From Deltaproteobacteria bacterium (lineage in GTDB: Bacteria > UBA10199 > JACPAL01): a DNA stretch of 64,000 nucleotides. Below are positions 1-8,611 of the stretch, piece after piece. The notes under the pieces were generated by a model. It ran no database searches, was not told the DNA's origin, and saw nothing but the letters and a program-made list of their open reading frames with translations. Within the stretch, counting starts at the first letter, position 1. Every line of letters starts with the position of its first letter. Both the position numbers and the translations under genes were made by a program. Location: the NCBI GenBank assembly GCA_016180855.1, contig JACPAL010000002.1, forward strand, positions 124,001 to 188,000. Reading direction: 5' to 3'.

Positions 1-1
1 C

Positions 2-1171
2 GACCACCCTCTCTACATCATGTACTCTTCCGGAACGACAGGCGTTCCCAAATGCATCGTTCATGGTACCGGCGGTACCTTGTTGCAACACCTGAAGGAG
101 CTCTCTCTTCATTCCGATTTAAAAAAAGAAGATCGGATTTTCTACTTTACGACTTGCGGCTGGATGATGTGGAATTGGCTCGTCAGTTCACTCTCCGTTG
201 GGTCCACGATCGTGTTGTATGAAGGGAGTCCCTCCTATCCGGACCTCACTAGTCTCTGGAAGATGGCGGAGCAGGAGAAAATCTCCATTTTTGGAACGAG
301 TCCCAAGTTCCTTGCCTCTTGTGAAAAAGGGGAGGTCAAGCCGGGCAACCACTTTGATCTCTCACATCTTAAGGCCGTTCTCTCAACCGGTTCCCCCCTT
401 TCCATTGAAAACTTCGAGTGGGTCTATCAAAACATCAAGTCGGATCTGCATCTTGCCTCGATCTCCGGCGGGACAGACATCATCGGCTGTTTTATGTTGG
501 GAAATCCGAACCTGCCGGTTTATGCCGGCGAGATCCAGTGCCGTGGACTCGGGATGAAGGTGGAGTGTTGGGATGAGAGTGGCAAACCACGGGTTGACCG
601 AAAAGGGGAGCTGGTTTGCACCGCGCCGTTTCCCTCAATGCCTGTCTCTTTCTGGAATGATCCGGACGGTACGAAATACCACGCGGCCTATTTTGACTAT
701 TTTCCGAATGTCTGGCGGCATGGAGACTTCATTGAGATAACACCTCGCGGAGGAGTGATTGTTTACGGCCGGTCGGATGCGACCTTGAATCCGGGTGGTG
801 TCCGTATCGGAACATCCGAGATCTACCGTCAGGTTGAATCGATTTCCGAGATTAAAGACAGCCTCGTCATTGCCCAAAAATGGGAGAATGATGTCCGGAT
901 CGTTCTCTTTGTTGTGCTGAAGGAGGGGGTAGGGCTGGATGACCCACTTCAGGCCAAGATTCGGGAGACGATCAGGAGAGGGACAACCCCGCGTCACGTT
1001 CCATCCAAGATCATCCCGATACGGGAAATCCCGTACACCGTCTCCGGTAAAAAGGTTGAGCTGGCGGTCACTCGTCTCATTCACGGGGAGCCGGTCCAGA
1101 ACCGGGAGGCGCTTGTCAACCCCCAGGCGCTCGATCAGTTTCAGAATCTTCCAGCCCTTCGTTCAAATTGA
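2..1171 (+). CDS. Acetoacetyl-CoA synthetase, C-terminal part (cut by window edge)
   Basis: ATP-dependent acyl-CoA ligase of the ANL superfamily that activates acetoacetate (family EC 6.2.1.16) in the cytosol. The frame is open from base 2, so roughly the first 40% of a ~650-residue protein lies outside the window. The phosphate-binding loop YSSGTTGVPK sits at the left edge, followed by HGTGGTLLQHLKE. That combination is typical of acetoacetyl-CoA rather than acetyl-CoA synthetases. Further on are the A8-type segment YGRSDATLNPGG near base 770 and the catalytic-lysine segment YTVSGKKVE near base 1040. It ends 4 bases before the convergent nrdR stop. Substrate is inferred from family resemblance; the ligase class itself is secure. 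Confidence 0.88.
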   Translation, partial: DHPLYIMYSSGTTGVPKCIVHGTGGTLLQHLKELSLHSDLKKEDRIFYFTTCGWMMWNWLVSSLSVGSTIVLYEGSPSYPDLTSLWKMAEQEKISIFGTSPKFLASCEKGEVKPGNHFDLSHLKAVLSTGSPLSIENFEWVYQNIKSDLHLASISGGTDIIGCFMLGNPNLPVYAGEIQCRGLGMKVECWDESGKPRVDRKGELVCTAPFPSMPVSFWNDPDGTKYHAAYFDYFPNVWRHGDFIEITPRGGVIVYGRSDATLNPGGVRIGTSEIYRQVESISEIKDSLVIAQKWENDVRIVLFVVLKEGVGLDDPLQAKIRETIRRGTTPRHVPSKIIPIREIPYTVSGKKVELAVTRLIHGEPVQNREALVNPQALDQFQNLPALRSN

Positions 1172-1175
1172 TTTT

Positions 1176-1637
1176 CTATCTCTTCCCCTTCTTTAAAAGA
1201 CCACTCAATTCATTCATGAACTCATTCAAGTCCTTGAACTCCCGATAAACCGAGGCGAATCGGACATAAGCGACCTGATCCATTCTGTGGAGCTCCCGCA
1301 TCACCCGTTCGCCGATCTCTGAGGAAGGGATCTCTTTCTTACCCAATTCCTGGATCTCTCGTTCAATCTGGTCTGCCGCCTCCTCAATCCTTTCGGTCGA
1401 GACAGGACGTTTTTCACACGCCTTCTGAAGGCCGGCCAGGATCTTGTGCCTGTCGTACGGCTCACGTCGTCCATCTTTTTTGATGATGGCGGGAAAAGTC
1501 TCCTCGACATGCTCGTAGGTGGTGAATCGCTTGTGACACTTCTCACACTCGCGGCGGCGACGAATCGCCTCTCCCTCCTTGGCAAGCCGGGAATCGACGA
1601 CACGGGTCTCAGAATGACTACAAAAGGGACATTTCAT
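1176..1637 (-). CDS. nrdR: Transcriptional repressor NrdR
   Basis: Zinc-ribbon/ATP-cone repressor that senses (d)ATP and shuts off ribonucleotide reductase genes by binding NrdR boxes. The 153 residues match the usual family length. The N-terminal zinc ribbon has C3, C6, C31 and C34 (CPFC and CEKC), followed by the RRRRECEKC stretch seen across the family. The ATP-cone spans about residues 49-139. It lies 100 bases downstream of glyA on the same strand with a strong hairpin between them, so it may be read through from glyA or have its own promoter. No ribonucleotide reductase gene or recognisable NrdR box was seen in the window. Confidence 0.95.
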   Translation of the reverse strand: MKCPFCSHSETRVVDSRLAKEGEAIRRRRECEKCHKRFTTYEHVEETFPAIIKKDGRREPYDRHKILAGLQKACEKRPVSTERIEEAADQIEREIQELGKKEIPSSEIGERVMRELHRMDQVAYVRFASVYREFKDLNEFMNELSGLLKKGKR

Positions 1638-1674
1638 AACTCACCCCTCAAGGACTATCGTGAAAACCAATTTC

Positions 1675-1698
1675 CCCTCTCTTACTATTAAGAGAGGG
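1675..1698. terminator. Perfect 10-bp hairpin between glyA and nrdR
   Basis: Arms ccctctctta (1675-1684) and taagagaggg (1689-1698) are exactly complementary around a 4-base loop. It lies 40 bases past the glyA stop and 37 bases before the nrdR start. No clean run of U follows on the glyA strand, so it could be an attenuator or RNA-processing stem instead of an intrinsic terminator. Confidence 0.45.
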
Positions 1699-1737
1699 AT
1701 AACGACAACCTATCAGTTAGTGGGAGGGTGCGGTTAT

Positions 1738-3030
1738 TTACAGGTAAAAGGGGAATTTCTTACAGAGCTCATTAATATTCTGCCGCACCTCTTTTTTATT
1801 TTGACTATTGGTCGGATCGCAAAGGATCTTGTTGATCCAGTCACCAATGAGCTCCATCTCCTTCTCCTTCATCCCGCGTGTTGTGAGGGCCGGGCTGCCG
1901 ATCCGGAATCCTCCGGCGATCATCGGGGGTTGGTCATCAAAGGGAACGGCGTTCTTGTTGCACGTCATTCCGGCCTCTTCGAGTGACTCCTGGCAGATCT
2001 TGCCATTCAGGCCCCGGTTCCGAACATCAATCAAGAGGAGATGGTTATCGGTCCCGCCTGAAATCACCTGGTAATCATGCTTGATCAACCGTGCCGCCAA
2101 TGCCTGGGCATTCCGGATCACCTGTTTGGCATACTGCTCAAAAGAGGGCTGAAGATTCTCCAAAAATCCGACTGCTTTTGCCGCAATAATATGCATGAGG
2201 GGTCCCCCTTGAATGCCGGGGATGATCATTGCATCGAGCAATTCGCTCATCTTCTTTAAGCGGCCCGACTTCGGCGCAGTGATTCCAAACGGGTTGTCGA
2301 AGTCTTTCCCCATGAGGATCAGTCCCCCTCGGATGCCGCGGAGTGTCTTATGGGTCGTGGAGGTCACAACGTGGCAGTGGGGGAGGGGATCGTTGAGCAA
2401 CTTTTTTGCAATCAACCCGGCGGGATGGGCGATATCGGCAAACAGAAAGGCACCAACGGAATCTGCAATCTCACGAAAATGTTTGTAGTTAATATTGCGG
2501 GAGTAGGCGGAGGCCCCGACGGTGATCATCTTGGGGCGCTCTTTTTTGGCAAGAGTGGCACAGGCATCGTAGTCGATCAGACCGGTCTTGGGGTCAACTC
2601 CATATGCGGTGAAATGGTAGAGCTGGCCTGAAAAATTGACGGGTGAACCGTGTGTGAGGTGCCCCCCATGCTGAAGGTGCATCCCCATCACCTTGTCTCC
2701 CGGTTTGAGGAAGGTAAAATAGACCGCCATATTGGCCTGGGAACCGGAATGGGGTTGGACGTTGGCATACTCCGCCCCGAACAGTTTCTTGACCCGTTCA
2801 CGTGCCAGCTCCTCGGCCTGATCAACAAACTCACATCCGCCGTAGTATCTCTTGCCCGGATACCCCTCCGCATACTTGTTGGTCAGGACGCTTCCAGCGG
2901 CCTCGAGGACGGCCCGGGAGACGTAATTTTCAGATGGAATGAGTTCCAGTTGTGACTCGAGGCGAATCGTCTCCTTCCGGATGATTTCGTCGATTTGGGG
3001 GTCTGACTGTTTAAGAGGTAAGGACGACAT
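1738..3030 (-). CDS. glyA: Serine hydroxymethyltransferase
   Basis: PLP enzyme that interconverts serine and glycine while loading one-carbon units on tetrahydrofolate. The 430 residues are slightly longer than the usual ~415-420. The N-terminal SENYVS segment, the [15 protein letters not shown] substrate-binding motif and the PLP-lysine motif [10 protein letters not shown] are all present, and PALTTRGM lies near the C-terminus. The ATG start follows codons that overlap no neighbour; the divergent corA begins about 70 bases away. In many related genomes rpiB, glyA and nrdR are adjacent. Here they keep the same strand but corA sits between rpiB and glyA in the opposite direction. Confidence 0.97.
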   Translation of the reverse strand: MSSLPLKQSDPQIDEIIRKETIRLESQLELIPSENYVSRAVLEAAGSVLTNKYAEGYPGKRYYGGCEFVDQAEELARERVKKLFGAEYANVQPHSGSQANMAVYFTFLKPGDKVMGMHLQHGGHLTHGSPVNFSGQLYHFTAYGVDPKTGLIDYDACATLAKKERPKMITVGASAYSRNINYKHFREIADSVGAFLFADIAHPAGLIAKKLLNDPLPHCHVVTSTTHKTLRGIRGGLILMGKDFDNPFGITAPKSGRLKKMSELLDAMIIPGIQGGPLMHIIAAKAVGFLENLQPSFEQYAKQVIRNAQALAARLIKHDYQVISGGTDNHLLLIDVRNRGLNGKICQESLEEAGMTCNKNAVPFDDQPPMIAGGFRIGSPALTTRGMKEKEMELIGDWINKILCDPTNSQNKKEVRQNINELCKKFPFYL

Positions 3031-3099
3031 GGCGCCCGAGCTATCACAGGCCGTTCATTCTTCATAGACAAAAAATCTCAAAATTTGTACAAGCAACCC

Positions 3100-4071
3100 A
3101 TGATCACGATTTTCTCCTACTCGCCCGTGGATGGGCTGACACAGGTTCGTGATCTTGCCTCTATTCGTCAGCTGATTCAGGAGAAGGAGAGGGTTACCTG
3201 GGTTGATCTGGAACATCCCACACCCCAGGAGACAGAAATCCTCGATACCGCCTTTAATTTTCACCCCCTGACCATTGATGACTGTCTTTCCCCACGTCAT
3301 CAACCAAAGATTGACAATTATGGCTCCTATCTTTTTTTGATCGTCCACGAAATGAAAACAGAATCGTCGGAGGCCCGTTTCAAGACGAGTGAATTGGATA
3401 TCTATCTCGGAAGCAATTATCTGCTGACCTTCCATCGCCCGAAGATGAAGAGCCTGGAGATTGTCCAGGAAAGGCTTCTCAAAAACCCGAAGGCGCTTTT
3501 CCGCTCTGCCGACTTTCTCATGGCGACCGTCCTCGATGAGGTGGTTGACCAGTACACCCCCGTTCTGGATCAGATGGATCAGCGGGTCAGTGCGCTGGAA
3601 GACCAGATTTTTTCCCCGAAGGATGGTGAAGATCTCCTCAATGAAATTTTTAGTCTGAGGAGAAGCTTGTCACAGATCAAGAGGATTTCGACGAAACAGA
3701 TCGATCTCCTGACACGCATGATCAAAGAAGGGTATGACGAAATCATCCCGCTATCGCTCCCCTACCTTTCCAATGTTCGTGATCACCTGATTCGGGCTTC
3801 CGATCTGTGTGATTTTTTTCGGGACTCTATATCCAGCCTTGTGGATGCCCACTTGCTGACCTCTTCAAACAAGACCAATGAGACGATGAAGATGCTGACG
3901 ATCTTTGCCTCCATGATGCTCCCTCTGACGGTTATTACGGGTGTCTATGGCATGAACTTCAAGAATATGCCGGAGCTTGATTGGTCCTTCGGGTATCCTT
4001 TTGTTATTGGGTTGATGGCTGTTGTGGCGGGGTCTATGCTGTTTTATTTTAAGAAGAAAAAGTGGCTCTAG
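3100..4071 (+). CDS. corA: Magnesium/cobalt transporter CorA
   Basis: Pentameric inner-membrane Mg2+ channel. The N-terminal ~260 residues form the cytosolic funnel domain. The first C-terminal membrane helix ends in the selectivity motif YGMN, a short acidic loop follows, and the second helix ends in the basic tail KKKKWL. The ATG at 3100 gives MITIFSYS. A TTG at 3085 in the same frame would add five residues. Neither has a strong Shine-Dalgarno sequence. It is divergent from glyA, with which it shares a short promoter region, and convergent with rpiB with only 10 bases between the stops. Confidence 0.93.
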   Translation: MITIFSYSPVDGLTQVRDLASIRQLIQEKERVTWVDLEHPTPQETEILDTAFNFHPLTIDDCLSPRHQPKIDNYGSYLFLIVHEMKTESSEARFKTSELDIYLGSNYLLTFHRPKMKSLEIVQERLLKNPKALFRSADFLMATVLDEVVDQYTPVLDQMDQRVSALEDQIFSPKDGEDLLNEIFSLRRSLSQIKRISTKQIDLLTRMIKEGYDEIIPLSLPYLSNVRDHLIRASDLCDFFRDSISSLVDAHLLTSSNKTNETMKMLTIFASMMLPLTVITGVYGMNFKNMPELDWSFGYPFVIGLMAVVAGSMLFYFKKKKWL

Positions 4072-4081
4072 CCCGATACGG

Positions 4082-4531
4082 TCATTTCAGATTTTTCTTT
4101 TCAATTTCGGAAATTTTAGTGAGGCGTCGGGCGTGACGACCGCCCGCGTAAGGGGTCGTCAACCAAATAGTGACCAGTTTTTTGGCCTCTTCCGTTTGTC
4201 GAATCCGTCCTCCCAAGCAGAGGACATTGGCGTTGTTGTGCTCCTTTGACATCCGGGCCGTGTACTCATCAAAGACGACGGCGGCACGGACGTTTTTAAA
4301 TTTGTTGGCGACAATGCACATCCCGATTCCTGTTCCGCAGGCAAGAACTCCTCCATCCACAAAACCTCTGGAGACCTGCTCCGCTACTTCCGAGGCAAAA
4401 TCGGGATAATCAACGGAGTCGGGACCGTTTGTACCAAGATCAATAACCTCTATTTTTTGTTTTTTGAGATATTCGATGAGTGTCTGTTTGACTTCATACC
4501 CGCCATGATCGGATGCAACGGCCAGTCTCAC
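4082..4531 (-). CDS. rpiB: Ribose-5-phosphate isomerase B
   Basis: Interconverts ribose 5-phosphate and ribulose 5-phosphate in the pentose phosphate pathway. The 149 residues are the normal length for RpiB. Visible motifs are the N-terminal ASDHGG phosphate-binding turn, the catalytic-cysteine segment ACGTGIGM near residue 67, and HNNANVLCLGGR. The start codon immediately follows the rpmF stop, which implies co-transcription and probably translational coupling with the upstream ribosomal protein gene. A related LacAB isomerase would look similar, but the sequence and the glyA/nrdR neighbourhood favour RpiB. Confidence 0.94.
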   Translation of the reverse strand: MRLAVASDHGGYEVKQTLIEYLKKQKIEVIDLGTNGPDSVDYPDFASEVAEQVSRGFVDGGVLACGTGIGMCIVANKFKNVRAAVVFDEYTARMSKEHNNANVLCLGGRIRQTEEAKKLVTIWLTTPYAGGRHARRLTKISEIEKKNLK

Positions 4532-4720
4532 CTATTTCTTGGCCTCTTCCTGTTTCAGGATCTCTCTGCCCTTGTAGAAACCACAGTGGGGACAGACGCG
4601 ATGGGGCATTTTGGCCTCCCCGCATTGGGGGCACTTATTGGTGTGGTAGACCTTCAGATGGATGTGCGATCGTCGATTGTCTCGACGAACACGTGATACT
4701 TTTTTACGAGGGACTGGCAT
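4532..4720 (-). CDS. rpmF: 50S ribosomal protein L32
   Basis: Small subunit-interface protein of the large ribosomal subunit. The 62 residues have the standard MPVPRKKVSR start and a four-cysteine zinc ribbon (C30, C33, C43, C46), so this is the zinc-binding form. A basic N-terminal tail precedes the ribbon. The rpiB start lies directly after the stop. The usual plsX/fabH neighbours of rpmF are absent; instead a very short lysine-rich ORF lies 69 bases upstream. Confidence 0.96.
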   Translation of the reverse strand: MPVPRKKVSRVRRDNRRSHIHLKVYHTNKCPQCGEAKMPHRVCPHCGFYKGREILKQEEAKK

Positions 4721-4789
4721 AGGTCGGAATCCCTAGTATGGGGTCGATTGATTGTCAAACCGATTCAAGGGGGGATTCCTGTGGTCTGT

Positions 4790-4876
4790 TTAGCCCCGGT
4801 AGCGAACAGAACGAATTGTTTTCCCCTGCTTTTTTCGATGTTTCTTTCGCGCAACCTTGGTCTTCTTGTAAGCCAT
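4790..4876 (-). CDS. Very small lysine/arginine-rich protein, possible ribosome-associated peptide
   Basis: An ATG-initiated 28-codon frame begins MAYKKTKVARKKHRKK and ends RSVRYRG. About half the residues are Lys or Arg. It lies upstream of rpmF on the same strand, within a region otherwise lacking a gene. A purine-rich GGGAGAGAG stretch precedes the start at a somewhat long distance. Size, composition and location recall very short ribosomal or ribosome-associated proteins such as the COX24/bS22 or THX types. It matches none of them clearly by eye, and chance coding remains possible. Confidence 0.42.
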   Translation of the reverse strand: MAYKKTKVARKKHRKKQGKTIRSVRYRG

Positions 4877-4922
4877 GGGCTTCCACTATCTCTCTCCCGT
4901 GAAGAGTACAAGTGAAAATCGT

Positions 4923-6104
4923 CTACGTGCCCAAAAAAATTTGCTTGAAAAGGATTCCCAACAGGCCGGCGCTGAGGACAACCGCCGCGACCGTTCCTTT
5001 CTCCTTCCATCGGTAGAGCGAGGCGAGGGCAATACCCAAGATAACGAGAGAAGGAAGATCGATAATCGCTGCCTTCAGGAGATGGGCGGTCGTCGCGGCA
5101 ATCAAGCCGACGACTCCCGCCGTTACGCCATCCAGAAGGGAGTGAAGAGACCGATTCTCGACCACCTTTTCAATGGTGCGATGGCCGATCAGTGTCATAC
5201 CAAAGGCAGGAAGAAAGATCCCGATGGTCAAGATCAGCGCCCCCCACGGCCCTCCTCCCAAGTATCCGACGAAGGTAGAAAAGATAATGAACGGCGCCGG
5301 CAAGATCCCTGAAAGAGCGACACCGTTCAAAAATTGCGGGTTGGTCATCCACCGGCCGACCTCGACCGCATCGTGCTGAAGGAACGAGATCACTGTGTAG
5401 GCGCCGCCGAAGGTCAAGAGGCCGCTCCGGAGACCGGAGAAGAAAAGTCGCAAAGAGGACGGAGGCTCCAGAGAGAGGTCGAACGACTCCGGAATCACAT
5501 GAACTCCTTTTATCATCAGATAAAAAATCGAGCCCCCCAGAAAGGCGGCGGAAACAAACGCCAGGGGGAAAAATTTACGGCGTTTGGCAAAAATGTAAGC
5601 GACACCCGCAAAAGAGAGTGTAATCAGGAAGTGGAGATCCAAAAGGTGGCCGACACCCGCGACCACCGCAATCGCCCAGAGCCATCGGTCGGTCAGGGCA
5701 TGCCCTCCGATCCGGTGGGTCGCCCGGATGATCAGCGCCGGGACCGCCGCCTGCATTCCGTAAAAGAGACCTGAAAAGAGAGGCGACTTGATGCCGTAGG
5801 CGGCGTAAAACCAGGAGAGGGTGAACATCAGGAGAAAGCCGGGGAGCATGAAGCCTAATCCTGCAAGAAATCCGCCGATCCTTCCCTTCGCCAGCATTCC
5901 GAAATAGACACAGAGCTCGTGCGCCTCCGGACCGGGGAGGAGCTGATAGACACCGAGCACCCGGTTGAAGCGCTCCCGGGAAATCCATTTTCCCTCTTCC
6001 ACCAGCTCGTGCCGGATCATGTCGATCTGTGCCACCGGCCCTCCCCAGGCAAGGAGACCAAAGTGTAAGAATCTTAAAAAGAGACGAGTGTAAGACGTAT
6101 CCAT
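4923..6104 (-). CDS. chrA: Chromate transporter (two-domain ChrA)
   Basis: Inner-membrane protein of the CHR family, whose characterised members export chromate. The 393 residues make a full-length fused protein with two homologous halves. The first begins with the GLLAWGGPVAQ motif at about residue 17. The second begins with GLLTFGGAYTVISF at about residue 230. Each is followed by hydrophobic helices, giving around ten membrane segments. The family signature proline-rich turns LPGPEAHE and LPAPFIIF are present. No chrB-type regulator is adjacent. Many ChrA homologues are annotated by similarity only, so chromate as substrate is inferred. Confidence 0.9.
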   Translation of the reverse strand: MDTSYTRLFLRFLHFGLLAWGGPVAQIDMIRHELVEEGKWISRERFNRVLGVYQLLPGPEAHELCVYFGMLAKGRIGGFLAGLGFMLPGFLLMFTLSWFYAAYGIKSPLFSGLFYGMQAAVPALIIRATHRIGGHALTDRWLWAIAVVAGVGHLLDLHFLITLSFAGVAYIFAKRRKFFPLAFVSAAFLGGSIFYLMIKGVHVIPESFDLSLEPPSSLRLFFSGLRSGLLTFGGAYTVISFLQHDAVEVGRWMTNPQFLNGVALSGILPAPFIIFSTFVGYLGGGPWGALILTIGIFLPAFGMTLIGHRTIEKVVENRSLHSLLDGVTAGVVGLIAATTAHLLKAAIIDLPSLVILGIALASLYRWKEKGTVAAVVLSAGLLGILFKQIFLGT

Positions 6105-6134
6105 ATTCTCTTAAATAAATTCCAATTATCTTTT

Positions 6135-6509
6135 CTATTGTAATTCTTTTGGGGTCAGGAAAGGGGAAAGGCTCTCCAATGGATTTGCAAATTCAAGGGC
6201 AATTGTCTGACTCTCTGTCTCATGTCGGACAACAATAGCGGGAAGGAGCCAGACCTGCGAACCAACATTGAGAAGGAGGGAAACCTTCTTTTGTGGGGTC
6301 AACGTGACCCACGGGACATCAAGCTTAAGCGTCAATCCAATGCCACCCCGGCTGATATCGAGAGGGACCGCACCGATCTCGATTGTTCGAGGTGAGGTCG
6401 ATTCGAGCAAAGAACCACCCGCCAGGATCAATTTGGCTGAAAGCCCCGAGTTCTGCAAAACAATCTGTCGAGGAAATCTTCTTTTTTCCACCTGAGATAT
6501 CCCTTGCAA
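6135..6509 (-). CDS. PilZ-domain-like protein
   Basis: The sequence carries the two-part PilZ c-di-GMP binding signature: an arginine cluster EKRRFPRQ near the N-terminus and DISRGGIGL about 50 residues later, compared with the family pattern RxxxR plus D/NxSxxG. About 124 residues follow from a TTG at 6509, which is preceded by a GGAGGGGGG ribosome-binding site. A GTG at 6491 or a TTG at 6536 are alternatives. There is no other domain, so it is probably a single-domain c-di-GMP effector. It is of interest because the Pel operon further right contains a c-di-GMP receptor, but no physical link is shown. Confidence 0.72.
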   Translation of the reverse strand: MQGISQVEKRRFPRQIVLQNSGLSAKLILAGGSLLESTSPRTIEIGAVPLDISRGGIGLTLKLDVPWVTLTPQKKVSLLLNVGSQVWLLPAIVVRHETESQTIALEFANPLESLSPFLTPKELQ

Positions 6510-6812
6510 GGTCTGCCCCCCCTCCGTACGCCACAAGGTTCGGATTGGTCGGCCGATTGTTGCTAAAAAATGTACTTGGCAGAAATTTTTCCTATGACAC
6601 TCCAGTTTTTAGGTGAGGTCGAAGAGGATGGGAAGGGTTGTTAATCCGAAACGGGCCTCAGGCATTACAGATATAATATATATGGGCCAATCAGTCTTCT
6701 TTGAGGAATTTTTAGTGAAAAGTTTCTCTTTATTCAAAAGTGATTTGACACCATCCGGTGCTGAGTATACGAAACTAGCCGAGTTTGAGTTGAAACCTTA
6801 AAGGAGGGGGCC
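6510..6812. other. Intergenic region upstream of recA
   Basis: About 300 bases lie between the divergent PilZ gene and recA. The left part carries the ribosome-binding site of the PilZ gene. The middle has an AT-rich tract with tataatatatat near 6671. The right part holds a promoter-like sequence for recA, listed separately. A 62-codon frame at 6613-6801 overlaps that promoter and has no recognisable protein features, so it was not called. No LexA box of a type I know was found. Confidence 0.6.
6745..6771 (+). promoter_or_regulatory. Probable recA promoter
   Basis: A perfect -35 hexamer TTGACA (6745-6750) is followed after 15 bases by TATACG (6766-6771), four of six matches to the -10 consensus. 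The recA start lies 41 bases further on. The spacer is shorter than the ideal 17, which lowers confidence. Confidence 0.45.
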
Positions 6813-7880
6813 ATGGAACAGATCGGTAACAAGGCAAAAATTCTGAGTAACACCATCAGCAACATTGAGAAGGTTTACGGAAAAGGTGCGATCATGCGCC
6901 TCGACAAGGAGGATGTGGCCCAGAATGTTGAGACGATTTCAACAGGTTCTCTCGGTCTCGACATTGCCCTGGGTGTGGGCGGTCTTCCGAGGGGGAGGAT
7001 TGTGGAGGTCTTTGGCCCCGAATCCTCCGGGAAGACGACCTTGGCCCTTCAGGTCGTTGCCAATTGTCAGCGTGAGGGTGGTGTTGTTGCCTACATCGAT
7101 GCGGAGCATGCCCTGGATGTTCAATACGCCAAGAAACTCGGTGTGAAGAGTGAGGAACTGCTGATCTCCCAACCGGACAGTGGTGAACAGGCGTTGGAGA
7201 TTGTTGACATGCTCGTGAAGAGCGGTGCGGTTGACATGATTGTTGTCGATTCTGTTGCGGCGCTTGTTCCGAAGGCGGAGATTGAAGGGGAGATGGGAGA
7301 GCCCCAGATGGGACTACAGGCCCGTTTGATGAGCCAGGCACTTCGCAAACTGACTGGGAATGTCAGTCGCACCAAGACGCTTGTTATTTTCATCAATCAG
7401 CTTCGGATGAAGATCGGTGTGATGTTTGGAAATCCTGAAACGACCACCGGTGGAAACGCGCTCAAGTTTTATGCCTCCGTTCGGCTTGATATCCGGCGTG
7501 TCAATGCAATCAAGCAGGGGGAGCAGGTGGTTGGCAACCAGACCCGGGTCAAGGTCGTCAAGAACAAGATGGCCCCGCCGTTCCGTCAGGCCGAGTTTGA
7601 TCTCGTTTATGGTGAGGGGATTTCCCGTGAAGGGGAATTGCTTGACTTGGGCGACCTTCATAAGGTTATCGAAAAATCAGGGGCTTGGTACACCTACGGA
7701 GGAGAGAAGATCGGTCAGGGGCGGGAGAACGCCGTCAAGTTTCTTAAAGAGAATAATGATGTTGCAAAAAAGATTGAAAAAGAGATCTTCGTTCGTGCCG
7801 GGGTTGTCTGCAAGGAACCGTTGAAAGAGGTTGCAGCTGAAAAAACGGCTGGTCGCGAAAAGAAGAGGGCTGCTGGTTAG
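6813..7880 (+). CDS. recA: Recombinase RecA
   Basis: DNA-dependent ATPase that forms the strand-exchange filament and activates LexA cleavage. The 355 residues match the family. The Walker A motif GPESSGKTT is at about residues 68-76, followed by [29 protein letters not shown] and the L2-loop region [30 protein letters not shown]. The C-terminus ends in a basic, low-complexity tail. The ATG has an excellent Shine-Dalgarno sequence, AAAGGAGGGGG. No recX or cinA follows; the next gene is an orphan reading frame 28 bases downstream. Confidence 0.98.
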   Translation: MEQIGNKAKILSNTISNIEKVYGKGAIMRLDKEDVAQNVETISTGSLGLDIALGVGGLPRGRIVEVFGPESSGKTTLALQVVANCQREGGVVAYIDAEHALDVQYAKKLGVKSEELLISQPDSGEQALEIVDMLVKSGAVDMIVVDSVAALVPKAEIEGEMGEPQMGLQARLMSQALRKLTGNVSRTKTLVIFINQLRMKIGVMFGNPETTTGGNALKFYASVRLDIRRVNAIKQGEQVVGNQTRVKVVKNKMAPPFRQAEFDLVYGEGISREGELLDLGDLHKVIEKSGAWYTYGGEKIGQGRENAVKFLKENNDVAKKIEKEIFVRAGVVCKEPLKEVAAEKTAGREKKRAAG

Positions 7881-7908
7881 TTGATAGAGCCAATTGAAGG
7901 GGGATTCA

Positions 7909-8577
7909 ATGGCCATCACGGAATTTATCAGTGGTGGGGAAGGTGCGGCCGGTTTGGCTTCGGGCGTGATTGGGGATTTTGTAAGGCCCCATCAACCGAG
8001 TTTAAGACCGTCGGTGGCACTGCCGCGAACGGCCGCCGATTTTTTTGTTGCCGGCAAGACCGATCCCCGCGGGCTTTTCCTCGTATCTGCCGATGATTTT
8101 CAATATCGGATCGATCATCTTCGGCAATATGCGGATGATTTGCAGAGCTTGCTCTCGCGCGGTCTTCCAGGGGGTTTTTCGCAAGATGCGGATGCTGTTC
8201 CCCTCTTGCGGGACATCGTTCAGATCAGGCATTTAAATGAACAACTGGGGATCGCCTCCGGCTTTCTTCGTTTCAGGGAGGTGCGTGGCTGGTTCAGGTT
8301 GGGTCATGACAGATCAGATCTCGCGGTCGCATGGCTTGAGAGATCTCCCTATAAAGATCAATTTGATGAGGTCTTAAGGATTTCACGCGAGCTTGCCGAG
8401 CTTCTTCAGACAAGACATGGAATTGCCGTGGCGGCTAACAGCTTCCCCTCACCGGTTAAAGAGACCGTTTTTATGAGTCTTTACCGTGGTCTTCAAACGG
8501 CCTTGGGGAAGTCACCTTCTCTGGCTGTAGCTCTTTTAGCGGGCTCCTTGCTCGCTGTTGAGATGCGGAACGGTTAA
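7909..8577 (+). CDS. Hypothetical protein downstream of recA
   Basis: The 222-residue product is not one I recognise. The ATG at 7909 is chosen because AAGGGGG precedes it at the right distance; a TTG at 7894 would add five residues. The protein has no signal peptide. It has a glycine/alanine-rich N-terminus, a predicted mostly helical middle with many Arg, Asp and Leu residues, and a mildly hydrophobic C-terminal segment SLAVALLAGSLLAVEM. It follows recA in the same direction by 28 bases, so co-transcription is likely. Codon use resembles its neighbours, which supports it being a real gene. Confidence 0.7.
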   Translation: MAITEFISGGEGAAGLASGVIGDFVRPHQPSLRPSVALPRTAADFFVAGKTDPRGLFLVSADDFQYRIDHLRQYADDLQSLLSRGLPGGFSQDADAVPLLRDIVQIRHLNEQLGIASGFLRFREVRGWFRLGHDRSDLAVAWLERSPYKDQFDEVLRISRELAELLQTRHGIAVAANSFPSPVKETVFMSLYRGLQTALGKSPSLAVALLAGSLLAVEMRNG

Positions 8578-8611
8578 TTGAAAGTTAATAAACCATAATA
8601 AGGGGGTGGCT

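Noticed and set aside
3031-3099. Riboswitch upstream of glyA or corA
   Set aside because: The divergent gap is too short for a glycine or magnesium riboswitch and no fold was apparent.
6613-6801. 62-codon frame upstream of recA
   Set aside because: It covers the probable recA promoter, has no ribosome-binding site of note and no recognisable protein features.
6892-7341. 149-codon frame antisense to recA
   Set aside because: Ser/Pro/His/Gln-rich translation typical of the reverse of a conserved gene; recA is certain on the other strand.
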